This document shows positions 1 to 7,966 of a stretch of 12,289 bases of DNA, in pieces. The notes beneath the pieces were generated by a model. It saw nothing but the letters and a program-made list of their open reading frames with translations, did no database searches and was not told where the DNA came from. The stretch lies in the NCBI GenBank assembly GCA_028565635.1, contig JAOXYB010031754.1:1-12289 (forward strand), written 5' to 3'. The stretch's first letter is position 1; each line of letters starts with the position of its first letter. Source of the stretch: Phoronis ovalis. Lineage: Eukaryota > Phoronida > Phoronidae. Both the position numbers and the translations under genes were made by a program.

Positions 1-480
1 ATTTTTTCTGCTCATATGTGTAATATTATACAACCAAATATTATGATATTTTACAATAAATGATATTACAATAATAAAATGCAGACTACAGACTATATAA
101 AAAGTGATGCAAAAAGAAATAGTCACACCAAATACAAATTGATAATTTCAACAAAGATTCAAATATACAATTTCTCGCAATTTTTTAAAAATATATTGGA
201 TGAGACAGCATGCTAACCATTTTGGCACGAGTATACATTGTATAATGCAAATGCAGGTATAAAACAAGTAATTCCCCATCCTAAATATTTCTCATTTTTT
301 TGCAAAAAAATAGGTTTTGGAACTTCATTTTTACTTTCCAGTTTGTATAGGATTTTTAAGTGATGACTATCCTCACAAAATGACTTCAACATTTCAGTTT
401 GCTTTAATAAAAATGCTTTTTTTTTATTATGGGCTACTTAGTATGCAGTCCACATCTATGGTTCATTTTACAGCGGTGAA
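1..480. other. AT-rich flank without supported gene
   Basis: Low-complexity, AT-rich sequence with short A and T runs. The plus-strand ORF beginning at 317 has no recognisable domain and overlaps the poly(A) region of the minus-strand exon to its right, so I treat it as chance. Nothing else is supported here apart from the minus-strand 3' UTR between 423 and 480. Confidence 0.5.
423..428 (-). terminator. Poly(A) signal for minus-strand gene ending at 481
   Basis: AATAAA on the minus strand (TTTATT on plus), about 53 bases downstream of the TGA at 481-483. This spacing fits a short 3' UTR and is the main support for the exon 481-695 being a real terminal exon. Confidence 0.45.
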
Positions 481-695
481 TCAAACTTGCATCTCTTTGG
501 GCATTGTTTTCCGACAGGCAAATTCTAGTGTACCTTTTGTATAGAGTCTGAGAATTTGAGTGTCATCTATCATGAGACTGAGTAATGGATACTCGTGGGC
601 TTCATCTGACCCTAAGCCTACACATAAAGGACATGTGGTATCAGATCCAGGCAATCTATCACTCATCAAGATAACCTGTGTTATGGATAATAAGT
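481..695 (-). CDS. Probable last coding exon of an unidentified gene
   Basis: An open minus-strand frame ends at TGA (481-483). A possible acceptor, ending ACACAG just upstream of 695, would begin the exon in frame with VILMSDRLPG. The exon has a balanced, protein-like composition: a CPLC cysteine pair, an acidic GSDEAHEYP stretch, LLSLMIDDTQ and a basic tail ending KTMPKEMQV. An AATAAA follows 53 bases after the stop. I do not recognise the family. The C-x2-C-x8-H pattern loosely recalls the zinc motif that follows the reverse transcriptase of LINE elements, but the final cysteine is absent, so this is only a thought. The pyrimidine tract before the acceptor is weak. Upstream exons were not found with confidence between 700 and 1280. 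It could also be a chance ORF. Confidence 0.4.
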
Positions 696-699
696 ACAC

Positions 700-939
700 T
701 AACAAATATCTGTAATGATTACAATGCCACTATAATACAAACAATATTGATTATTGATTTTATAGCGAAAAATATTAAATACAAAAATAAAAAACATATA
801 ATTTTTAATTTCACAATTAAAACGCTATAATAAAAAGCATAAAACGCTTTTATAATTAAAGTTATTTCTGTAGTGACATGTTTACAAAATTAAAACATTT
901 AAAAACGGTCCTAATTAAATTGAAAATATCGGGGCAAAT
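700..939. other. AT-rich spacer or intron
   Basis: Very AT-rich sequence between two minus-strand open frames, with no ORF of note and no recognisable repeat. If 481-695 and 940-1122 belonged to one transcript this would be an intron, but the 940-1122 frame closes with TAA at 940-942 and has no good donor before it, so that reading is not supported. Confidence 0.4.
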
Positions 940-1122
940 TTATGCTTCTGAGTCTATATTTTGTTGTATATAGTTTTTGATCAAGCGCATGTAGTTTTTC
1001 TGTTCGTTTTGAAATAATTTAATTCGACGGTGCATATTTGCGACGTTTATCTTTATCTTATCTCGGAACATTTTAAATCCAGGGTTTCTGGGTTTCACTA
1101 AAAATAAATCGAATGAAAACAT
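940..1122 (-). CDS. Small basic ORF, 60 aa, uncertain
   Basis: ATG at 1120-1122 with a purine at -3, stop TAA at 940-942. The product is lysine/arginine/asparagine-rich (central MHRRIKLFQNEQKNYMRLIK) with no signal peptide or clear membrane segment, and I do not recognise it. It sits head-to-head with SOD1 across the GC-richer promoter, where a divergent transcript would start. An alternative reading is that the exon starts after an acceptor-like TTTATTTTTAG about 26 bases into the ORF, making it a terminal exon. No AATAAA was seen shortly downstream, which weakens the case. It may be chance in AT-rich DNA. Confidence 0.25.
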   Translation of the reverse strand: MFSFDLFLVKPRNPGFKMFRDKIKINVANMHRRIKLFQNEQKNYMRLIKNYIQQNIDSEA

Positions 1123-1285
1123 AGCAGATGCACAAACACTGTCCGCTTGATGGCGCCACGCTTCAAGGGAATTGACCTCCTACCTAGCCTATCGGCGCCA
1201 TCTTCCTTGCATGAGACAGCAACTCTGAACTCGTGGTACGCTTGTTTTCTCAGTTTGCACGAAACTTTCGAATTGGCAGCTAAAA
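1123..1285 (+). promoter_or_regulatory. SOD1 promoter / 5' UTR, possibly bidirectional
   Basis: This block is richer in GC and CpG than its surroundings and has no TATA box. It contains GATGGCGCC (1149-1157) and its inverse GGCGCCATCTT (1194-1204). Both resemble the YY1 motif (GCCGCCATNTT) common near TSSs of TATA-less animal genes. A TCAGTT initiator-like hexamer lies at 1250-1255, about 35 bases before the SOD1 ATG. The mirrored motifs and the minus-strand ORF starting at 1122 suggest divergent transcription. The exact start sites are inference. Confidence 0.5.
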
Positions 1286-1360
1286 ATGGCCACTGTTAAA
1301 GGTGTATGCGTTCTTACTGGGGATCCTGGTGTGAAGGGAACAGTAAATTTCGAACAACAG
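1286..1360 (+). CDS. SOD1 coding exon 1
   Basis: Encodes residues 1-25, from [10 protein letters not shown] to VNFEQQ, covering the first beta-strands. It ends exactly at a codon (phase 0) before donor GTATGT. Human SOD1 intron 1 uses a GC donor; here it is an ordinary GT. Confidence 0.95.
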
Positions 1361-4300
1361 GTATGTAAAATTGTATTTTAAAAATAAGAATTAGTAAACA
1401 AGTCTGGTATGGAGGATTTAAATGGCCTTTTTGCCCTTGGTAAATTAGAGTTAGACGAAGCAATGACGGTTAAGCAAATGTGCAGTAATGTAGGGAATTG
1501 AAAGACGATTCTGGAAATTTCTGCTTGAATTAGGCAGGACTACTCTTAGTCCTGGTTCATGACGTTCTGCACTAGCTCTTGATAATGTAAGCTGTGCGAA
1601 CAGTCATGGAAACTTACGACTTGCTATATAAAATACTAACTTACTAACATAGCCAATTACAGTGAAAAGTGCCCAAACTTCGAAATATATATAATTCCTA
1701 CCGAATTAGTTCATACATCACTGTCTAGATACTCTCTGATTATCCAACTTCAACTACTACCTCCACCATTTGAAACTCCGGAATTTAGTTTTTACCATGC
1801 AGTAAGCTTGTCTTACCCTGGGCCTCACACACCAACCCAGATTTTGGCAAGTACCCCATCCCTCTGGGTGCCAGCGCAGGAGTTGAAAATAGCCATAGAA
1901 CTAGTGGGAGTTGAAATTGGATAATCAGAGAGTATCTGAATGCTGATATATGAACTAATTCGGTAGGAATCACTGTAATTGGCTATGTAAGTTTCCCTGA
2001 CTGTTCGCACAGCTCACAAGTCATATTATTAAGAGCTAGTGCAGAACATCATGAACCAGGACTAGACTACTCTGGACTACTATACTATAGTACAAAGCAG
2101 ATCTGGTCATGGTCCGGCCGTAGTCCAGGATTATTTATACTTGCAAAAACTCGGTGGGGGCGTGTCAGAGGCCCAATGCTTCAGGACCAAGGTAAAAAAA
2201 AGAAACCTGGTAAATTTTTTTTTCCCATTCCGTGGCAAAAACTGTAACTCGACACTATAAAACCTGGAAATTTAGACTAAAAATTTCTTGAAAATTTAAA
2301 CCCCTTGGTTAAAATTTATCTTCAAAAAGCACACGCCATGGCAAAAATTTTAATTATACATATAAATATACAAAAGATCATTGAATAATTGAATCACATA
2401 TGGTATAGTACTTTTTATTTGTTGACCAATGATTTAATGTGCTCTGTTGCATCTTTCTGTAAATCTTGGCAAGTTAAATGTTGGTGTATATAATTATTAA
2501 AGTGAAAAGGTAGTCAAATATAGTACACACAGTTTGAAAGTAAGTATATAAAATAAATATTATAAATCTGTAATTTAGTTTCCTGTACCCAGTACATAGA
2601 CAATTTGTGGTTAAAGGTAATATTTTGTAAGAACGTAAAATTCAAAAAAACCTCAACTTACATAGTTGCACAAATATTCCTTTTATATATAGTTTAAAAT
2701 CACGTACATCTCCAATTTATGAAATTCTGTTTTGATCATAAGATATGAATTGTACATTTAAAAAATTCCCAGTTTAGCCAAAATAACAGCCATTCAGATC
2801 ACATGAGCTACTCAGAGAAAAATAAATTTCATATTTAAAAACTAAGTCGGAGTTGCATATTTTTAGAATATGCATACTATTTTAATTTAAGAAAGTATAA
2901 ATTGTGAATAAATAGTGCCTAACGATACTTGCCACCTACTAGTATAGTAACACTACTTTTTAATTTGTCTTTGTAGGGCAGTGAATGTCGACTTTATGGT
3001 CAGATTGAAGGTTTGAAACCTGGCAACCATGGATTTCACGTCCACGAATTTGGAGATAACACTAACGGTAAGCTCAATCTTGATGTAAAAAACATGGAAG
3101 TATGAGCCCATTCGTAAGCCGTAATATTCCTATACAGTTATGAGGGACATATTACCATGATCATATTGAAAGTTGCAAGATTTAAAGCCTATTCTGTTTC
3201 ATACAAACAGCTCTCTTGTCTTGAACAGCAATCTTATGCTCTCCAGTTCTCCTATCATGCACACCCGATTTCTAAACTTACTCGACATTTTACTCGATCT
3301 CTCACATAATTGATCATGGTCACTTGGAAAGTTCCCCGATTCATGGACTAAGGGGTGCCGAGAGGCAGTTTGTTATTCGTACCAAGGAACTGTGATAACA
3401 GGGAATTACGAGGTCCCTAGATTAAACGTGACAAAACAAAAATGCCATATTGATGATTGCGATAATTTGGTTAGTGTGTGTGGCTTGCAGAGTAGTCAAT
3501 ACTGGCATTGAAGATAATTATCTCATGATTCATAACCAGAAATATTAGTAACACTCGGCACAAAACCAATTGTCGATATTTTAAAAAACAAATACGTAAA
3601 ACTGTAATGCTAAAGATTTATTTTTCTGTATTCTAAAAATATAATGGAAAAAAGTTTTAACAGCCATACAATTATTGTTCTCTTTAGGTTGTACTAGTGC
3701 CGGGTCTCATTTCAATCCCCATGGTAAGGAACATGGTGCCCCTACTGATGAAAACAGGTAAGACTTATTGTATGTCAGTTTCAGGCACACTCTTAGTAGT
3801 TATAAAAGGGTAGTTATGTAATAGGAATTTGTCCCGGGGGGGGGGTACTTGAGTTATTTTTTGGTGGGAGTGTGCAGCCGAGTTGAACATTTTGGATTTG
3901 GATTGTATACTTCTTACTGTATTTTTTTGGATTGCTACCGTAACGATATTCAAATATTTGGATTGCTACCCGCTTCTTACAGCAAATAATTTGGATTGGG
4001 TTTGCTACCACAAGCCAAAATTTTGGATTGGGTTCCGCGGCACATCCCCGTAGTCAAAAAACCTTGAGTAACCCCCCCCCCCCCGGGAATTTGTTCAGTT
4101 TTGAGGTGTTGTACAGAGTAACACTATAAAACTGAACAAAATTCTGATCACATAGAACTACTGGATGTGAGAAGGCAGCAATTAAAATATATTCAAAAGA
4201 ACAGACATACATATTGTATTTAATCTGTTGCAACTATTTGACAGCCATAAAGTGCAAAGTTTCCAGTAATTTTGTTTTGGAAGTTGACTCTTCAAAACCT

Positions 4301-5391
4301 TTACAAACACTATTAATGTATACTTTGTTTCAGACATGTAGGTGACCTTGGCAATGTCATTGCTGGTGAGGACAATATTGCCAAGTTTGATTTCAAAGAC
4401 AAACAAGTTACTTTAACTGGTCCATTGTCTGTGGTTGGCAGAAGCATGGTGGTATGTATTGAAGAAAATGAAACAGGATTATATTACGGCTTGTTCATGT
4501 TTAGTACTACGGCAGCTTGCAACTCACAAAAAGTTTCGAACTAATAAGGAATCCATCTTGTACCAAAAATGACAGTCCCTGTCAGTTTGTAAAGAAAATT
4601 AGAACTTTCTTGAAAAATGAGTCCTATTCTATATCTTCCTGAGAGATCTTTTGACTAGGTCCCAAAAACCATACCCAAGCTATACCACAGTAGCCGTAAA
4701 GATATGTCATCCTGTACCAATGTAAAAAAGAGGGCACATCCGGTCTAGTCGGCCCTACACACCGATACCCCTGGGTTTTTAATGCCTCACTTGTTAAGTT
4801 CCGTGGATTATTATATAGTTTTATCTTATTTTTTGTCATCTTTAAAGAATATTTTTTAAATGGTAGGTAAAACAGTAAACATTTGGTTATTTGCCAGTTT
4901 ATCAAAATTAAAGATGTTGCAGACAGATAGTAAAACATTTCATTAAGCCACACCAAAAGACAAGTTATTTAATGAGTCAGTTGGGCTTTTTTTACTTTTA
5001 TTTTTAAAGCCTTTAATGGGCAAAGGTCCTTTAAAAAAGAGTTGGTTGGACTTTTTTTTAGTGTTGAAAGAAACAAAAATAGAAAAAATAGTTAACTTTA
5101 AAAAAATTTTTTTGACAAGGTTGTGCCCGTGAAACAGTTTATTTAAAAAAAGTGAAGATGCCAAAATTTGAAGTGGTTAAACAAGATTTCTTTTTAGTCT
5201 GGCTTTAAGATTCTTACGTCAGTACTCCGAGGGGTAAACTACAGGAACCATATACAATATTGTCAAAAAAAATTTTCTTTTAGGTACATGCTGATGAAGA
5301 TGACCTTGGAAAAGGAGGTCATGAAATGAGCAAGACTACAGGAAATGCTGGTGGTCGTCTGGCTTGTGGAGTGATCGGAATATCCAAGTAA
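1286..5391 (+). CDS. Cu/Zn superoxide dismutase, cytosolic (5 exons)
   Basis: SOD1 converts superoxide to O2 and H2O2, usually as a cytosolic homodimer. The CDS joins 1286-1360, 2977-3067, 3688-3757, 4334-4451 and 5284-5391, giving 153 aa (human 154 with Met). All introns are GT-AG, with phases 0, 1, 2, 0. Counting Met as 1, copper ligands are His46, His48, His63 and His120. Zinc ligands are His63, His71, His80 and Asp83. The disulfide pair is Cys57-Cys146, and the active-site arginine is Arg143. The signatures [11 protein letters not shown] and [12 protein letters not shown] are both present. There is no signal peptide, so this is the intracellular, not the extracellular, form. Exons 3 and 4 (70 and 118 bases) match the human exon lengths as I recall them. 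The ATG context (AAAAATGG) is strong. The frame is intact and looks functional. Confidence 0.97.
1361..2976 (+). other. SOD1 intron 1
   Basis: 1,616 bases from GTATGT to TTTGTAG. The left half holds a foldback element (listed separately). From about 2130 to 2960 the sequence is AT-rich with no ORF, RNA gene or clear repeat that I can support. Confidence 0.9.
1541..2070. mobile_element. Foldback / MITE-like inverted repeat in SOD1 intron 1
   Basis: Left arm 1541-1755 and right arm 1909-2070 are reverse complements over most of their length. Matching blocks include CCTGGTTCATGA, TTCTGCACTAGCTCTT, GCTGTGCGAACAGTCA, ATAGCCAATTACAGTG and ATTCCTACCGAATTAGTTCA. The left arm has two insertions relative to the right, about 31 and 29 bases. 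The loop 1756-1908 is unique and somewhat GC-richer. No transposase ORF is present and I could not define a target-site duplication. A further 9-base inverted pair, CTGGACTAC (2072-2080) and GTAGTCCAG (2120-2128), lies just outside. It is probably a non-autonomous DNA element; class unknown. Confidence 0.75.
2977..3067 (+). CDS. SOD1 coding exon 2
   Basis: Encodes residues 26-55 and the first base of Gly56, including copper ligands His46 and His48 within [11 protein letters not shown]. It ends in phase 1 before donor GTAAGC. Confidence 0.96.
3068..3687 (+). other. SOD1 intron 2
   Basis: 620 bases from GTAAGC to TCTTTAG. It is mostly AT-rich, with one GC-richer patch at about 3325-3425 that stands out from its surroundings and may be a repeat fragment. 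No coding potential is seen. Confidence 0.9.
3688..3757 (+). CDS. SOD1 coding exon 3
   Basis: Seventy bases, from the last two bases of Gly56 into Arg79. It carries Cys57 of the disulfide, the bridging His63 and the zinc ligand His71 ([10 protein letters not shown]). It ends in phase 2 before donor GTAAGA. Confidence 0.96.
3758..4333 (+). other. SOD1 intron 3
   Basis: 576 bases from GTAAGA to TTTCAG. Nearly half is occupied by the G/C-tract MITE at 3833-4086. The rest is AT-rich with nothing else recognisable. Confidence 0.9.
3833..4086. mobile_element. 254-bp MITE with G/C-tract terminal inverted repeats
   Basis: The left end reads CCC, ten G, then TACTTGAG. The right end reads CTTGAGTAA, thirteen C, then GG. 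The ends are therefore inverted copies. Flanking GAATTTGT occurs directly repeated at 3825-3832 and 4087-4094, an 8-bp target-site duplication of the size made by hAT-type transposases. The interior has about five diverged units built on TTTGGATTGCTACC (exact at 3926-3939 and 3957-3970, looser near 3892, 3990 and 4022). No ORF is present, so it is non-autonomous. The hAT assignment rests on TSD size alone. Confidence 0.8.
4334..4451 (+). CDS. SOD1 coding exon 4
   Basis: 118 bases, from the last base of Arg79 to Val118. It carries zinc ligands His80 and Asp83 in HVGDLGNV and the variable beta-strands that follow. It ends in phase 0 before donor GTATGT. Confidence 0.96.
4452..5283 (+). other. 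SOD1 intron 4
   Basis: 832 bases from GTATGT to TCTTTTAG. A 110-codon minus-strand ORF at 4624-4956 has no recognisable domain and low-complexity surroundings, so I read it as chance. T-rich segments near 4980 and 5043 share GTTGG followed by CTTTTTTT, a weak internal similarity. Confidence 0.85.
5284..5391 (+). CDS. SOD1 coding exon 5
   Basis: Encodes residues 119-153 and stop TAA (5389-5391). It includes copper ligand His120, Arg143 and Cys146, ending GVIGISK. The electrostatic loop [19 protein letters not shown] is intact. Confidence 0.96.
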   Translation, partial: VHADEDDLGKGGHEMSKTTGNAGGRLACGVIGISK

Positions 5392-5520
5392 ACAGCTCTC
5401 GAAATTCCAGTATTTTCTTTATAAATCATTATATTATTTGTTAGATTTAGTTTGTCATGCTATCCTAAGGTATTACATTATGTTGGTTTAATGGAAATAA
5501 AGTGTGTAATTGACAGGAAT
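5392..5520 (+). other. SOD1 3' UTR
   Basis: Short AT-rich tail after the stop codon. The end is inferred from the AATAAA at 5496-5501; a longer form using the later signal at 5619-5624 is possible. Confidence 0.6.
5496..5501 (+). terminator. SOD1 proximal poly(A) signal
   Basis: AATAAA, 105 bases after the stop, followed by a GT-rich stretch (GTGTGTAATTG). It is the likeliest SOD1 cleavage signal. Further AATAAA copies occur at 5619-5624, 5864-5869, 5901-5906 and 5907-5912. Confidence 0.65.
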
Positions 5521-5618
5521 CAAGAAACAAACTTGTACATGGAATCACTACGAGTCGTTATACCACGTGTCAATGTTACAACTAGGGATATGTTATTGTA
5601 GAGATATTCTTTTCAGTC

Positions 5619-5624
5619 AATAAA
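5619..5624 (+). terminator. SOD1 possible distal poly(A) signal
   Basis: Second AATAAA, 228 bases after the stop, followed by a T/GT-rich stretch (TTCTGTGTGTATG). It would give a longer 3' UTR as an alternative to the site at 5496. Confidence 0.45.
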
Positions 5625-5883
5625 TCTCAAGTCATCTAATTCTGTGTGTATGATTTTTCCCTGTGGCACATAATAACGGTCTTGTATTAAAGAAACAATG
5701 TTGTCAAATTTGTTAACAATAATTGGAACAGGATATTATTACAGGGCATCCTATTCCACCAAATTGAGGGTGCAATTTTCACGATGTTTAACGCAGTCTA
5801 CTGCAAGGAAACTGTAGACAGTGTTTCATTGCCACAGTTCATTTTGGCTGTTTGTTTCAATTCAATAAACGACGAAAAAACTT

Positions 5884-6088
5884 GTTAATAGAATGTCCAG
5901 AATAAAAATAAATCTACAAGTTTCAAGATGATGATAGAACTCGGGTAATGTGATAACCTGGTAATGGAAGTTGAAAGGAAATTTCCAGGCAACCAAAATG
6001 ATGCACAACAGCTTTAATTATTTCATAAAACTTGCACAAAGTATTTATGCCATACTGCACAACAGCCAATGCATGACATTCTATTAAC
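5884..6088. repeat. Short inverted repeat pair, 14 bp
   Basis: GTTAATAGAATGTC at 5884-5897 recurs as its exact reverse complement at 6075-6088, with 177 bases between. It could be the ends of a small degraded element or a chance match. No target duplication is obvious. Confidence 0.35.
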
Positions 6089-7147
6089 ACATGCCTTCCC
6101 AACTCCACTATGCTATGTACATTTATATATCAGTTAGCTGGACCTAATATCTGGGACTATTACACATGCCTACATCTTGCACTAAAATTCAGCACCACTT
6201 CTTTCCATACACATATCTAACGGGATTGCAAATGTAGACCCGGAACGTCCTATCCAGGCAGTATATTCGTTTTAATTCAAATCTATCCATCAGTGTTTGC
6301 AAAAACTAATATTTTTTATACATGCATGGTTCTCTGCCCTTGCAGTAAAATCGACAAACTGTAGCACAAAAGGTTTATCTGTTTGTTGGTGCAAATTCCT
6401 ATTGCAAAAAAACTCGAGCTACTGGGTGTTTTCCACAGACTGTCTATTGATGTGGAACTAGGAAGACATGTCAAATAAAGGCTGCCACACATTGTTACTG
6501 AATGTGCAAATACACCAGAAATAGAAACAATTACAACATGAATTACAAGTTAAAAATATGGCAGAGGTTTGTGATGTCCAAGTTATAGCATTCTAGAACT
6601 TTGATCATTTTACCTGCCCTGTCATCTCTGTTAATCCTTTGCCATTCTGAAATCACTTCATAAGCACACATGAGCAATACTTGTTGACATATTGTCAGTT
6701 TACTACAATTGCAAGCTGGTTGCACAAAACTTGGACATTACAACTATATTAACTGCCTAGGAACAACCAACCACAATATACAAATATCTTTCACAGACAA
6801 AACTATTAATCAGCCTTGTATTGCATTCTGTTTTTAAATAGTACCAATCCATTATCCTGCAAATTTTCTACTTCAAGGTATAATTTTGCCAACATTGTGG
6901 TTGGCTGCTGTACAAGTCATACCACATACCTCAAGGACTTTATGCCCAATTGAACATAAGCCCCGAATTCAAGATGCAGAATTTCTCTGATGACAATCCA
7001 TCTTCGGTGTAACTGTTCATCCTTTTATCTACAATTTGCAGTTTAAATCAAAAATATTTTATCTTGGTGCCTCTTCATCTTTAATGTTTGTTTCTTTGTC
7101 CTTTTTCCTCTATGTTTATCTTCGTCTGTTACATAATATAAATTTAC

Positions 7148-7351
7148 CTACCTTACTAAGCTAGAATATTGTAAATATCTACCACAACAAAGCTTAATAT
7201 AAATGTTGCGAACACACGTACACTGAAGACCACACGGCAATGCTATGTCGACATTTTTAGCAGTAGCTAACATACCCAAAGCAACCACTGAACAAAAAAC
7301 CCAAATATACCAAATAACATTTATGTATGCATATTTGTATAAATTTTGCAT
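7148..7351 (-). CDS. Possible small secreted Cys-rich peptide, 67 aa
   Basis: ATG at 7349-7351 with A at -3, stop at 7148-7150. Residues 12-31 are hydrophobic (VIWYIWVFCSVVALGMLATA) and end in a plausible signal-peptidase site. The remaining 36 residues hold five cysteines in the order Cys40, Cys44, Cys46, Cys55, Cys56 (PCGLQC, TCV, LCCGR). AAG followed by GTAGGT at the end of the ORF resembles a splice donor. No homologue is recognised. It lies alone downstream of SCAF, with no clear promoter. ORFs of this length arise by chance in such DNA, so this is a candidate only. Confidence 0.22.
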   Translation of the reverse strand: MQNLYKYAYINVIWYIWVFCSVVALGMLATAKNVDIALPCGLQCTCVRNIYIKLCCGRYLQYSSLVR

Positions 7352-7585
7352 TTAATTTTGGTACTACAAGTGTAGTAGAAAATGCTCAGTGGAATTATGA
7401 ATTAAAATTTTTATGTTAATTTACAGTCTTTAACAGATCACATGGCGCAATTTATCACCTAGTCCATGGAAAAAAATCGAAAGAGTGGATGTCGTCATAG
7501 CATAAAAGTCGTATGAAACACGCTTCAAATTGAAGCGAACTAATGAAGCAAATTTTGAACACTAAAATTACAAAATTAAAAATAT

Positions 7586-7591
7586 TTTATT
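7586..7591 (-). terminator. SCAF poly(A) signal
   Basis: AATAAA on the minus strand (TTTATT on plus), about 375 bases downstream of the SCAF stop codon. It is the only exact AATAAA I find on this strand between the stop and about 5900. Confidence 0.55.
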
Positions 7592-7966
7592 ATATGTAAA
7601 AATTAAAAGAATCGTATATTAAATAGATTCCCTGTAGTATTTTTTAAATTAGTTGCAACACATTTCAATGATGACGCAGCAAAAGAAATCTTCACATTCA
7701 AAATCAAAATAATGCAAAACTAAAAGCTGCTGCATCATCATGTACACTTGTCAAGTATTTATATGAAAGACGACTCGCGCTGTAGCGGTTAATGTAACAC
7801 GCCATACCATACTGTCTACCATGCATAAAGAACAGATGCCACTCGTAATAATATTAACAAAATTACGCCCTTTTTTCATGGCGGAAGCTATACAACTGCA
7901 TATTTATGTAAGACTGTTATTATTCTGTAACTCCATTTTTAAAATAGAAATTTCTTAAGTTGTATC
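7592..7966 (-). other. SCAF 3' UTR
   Basis: AT-rich tail after the TAG at 7967-7969, running to the poly(A) signal. It has no ORF or repeat of note. The extent is inferred from the signal alone. Confidence 0.5.

Larger units (their letters stand above)
5640..7585. other. Intergenic region between convergent genes
   Basis: AT-rich sequence between the SOD1 and SCAF 3' ends. It contains a 14-bp perfect inverted repeat (5884-5897 with 6075-6088) and a small minus-strand ORF (7148-7351); both are listed separately. Other minus ORFs at 5923-6108 and 6543-6725 show no domain that I can defend. No tRNA or other RNA gene is recognisable. Confidence 0.6.

Noticed and set aside
1785-1890. Possible tRNA-derived SINE in the foldback loop
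   Set aside because: I could not find convincing A-box and B-box motifs at proper spacing on either strand.
1785-2010. Two minus ORFs of 61-62 codons in SOD1 intron 1
   Set aside because: They fall in the loop and right arm of the foldback element and have no protein-family features.
3765-4011. Minus ORFs across SOD1 intron 3
   Set aside because: They are produced by the repeated units inside the MITE.
4624-4956. 110-codon minus ORF inside SOD1 intron 4
   Set aside because: No recognisable domain, no splice or promoter support; a length like this is expected by chance in AT-rich introns.
5923-6108. Minus ORF beginning ELGRHVLIECHA, resembling the LGRH start of bacterial-type S-adenosylmethionine decarboxylase; a similar ELGRHV can be read on plus near 6449
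   Set aside because: The similarity covers only about 8-11 residues, the following sequence lacks the catalytic SH region, and the second copy meets a stop at once. Most likely coincidence.
6543-6725. 60-codon minus ORF with several cysteines
   Set aside because: No signal peptide, no recognisable pattern, and no splice or poly(A) context.
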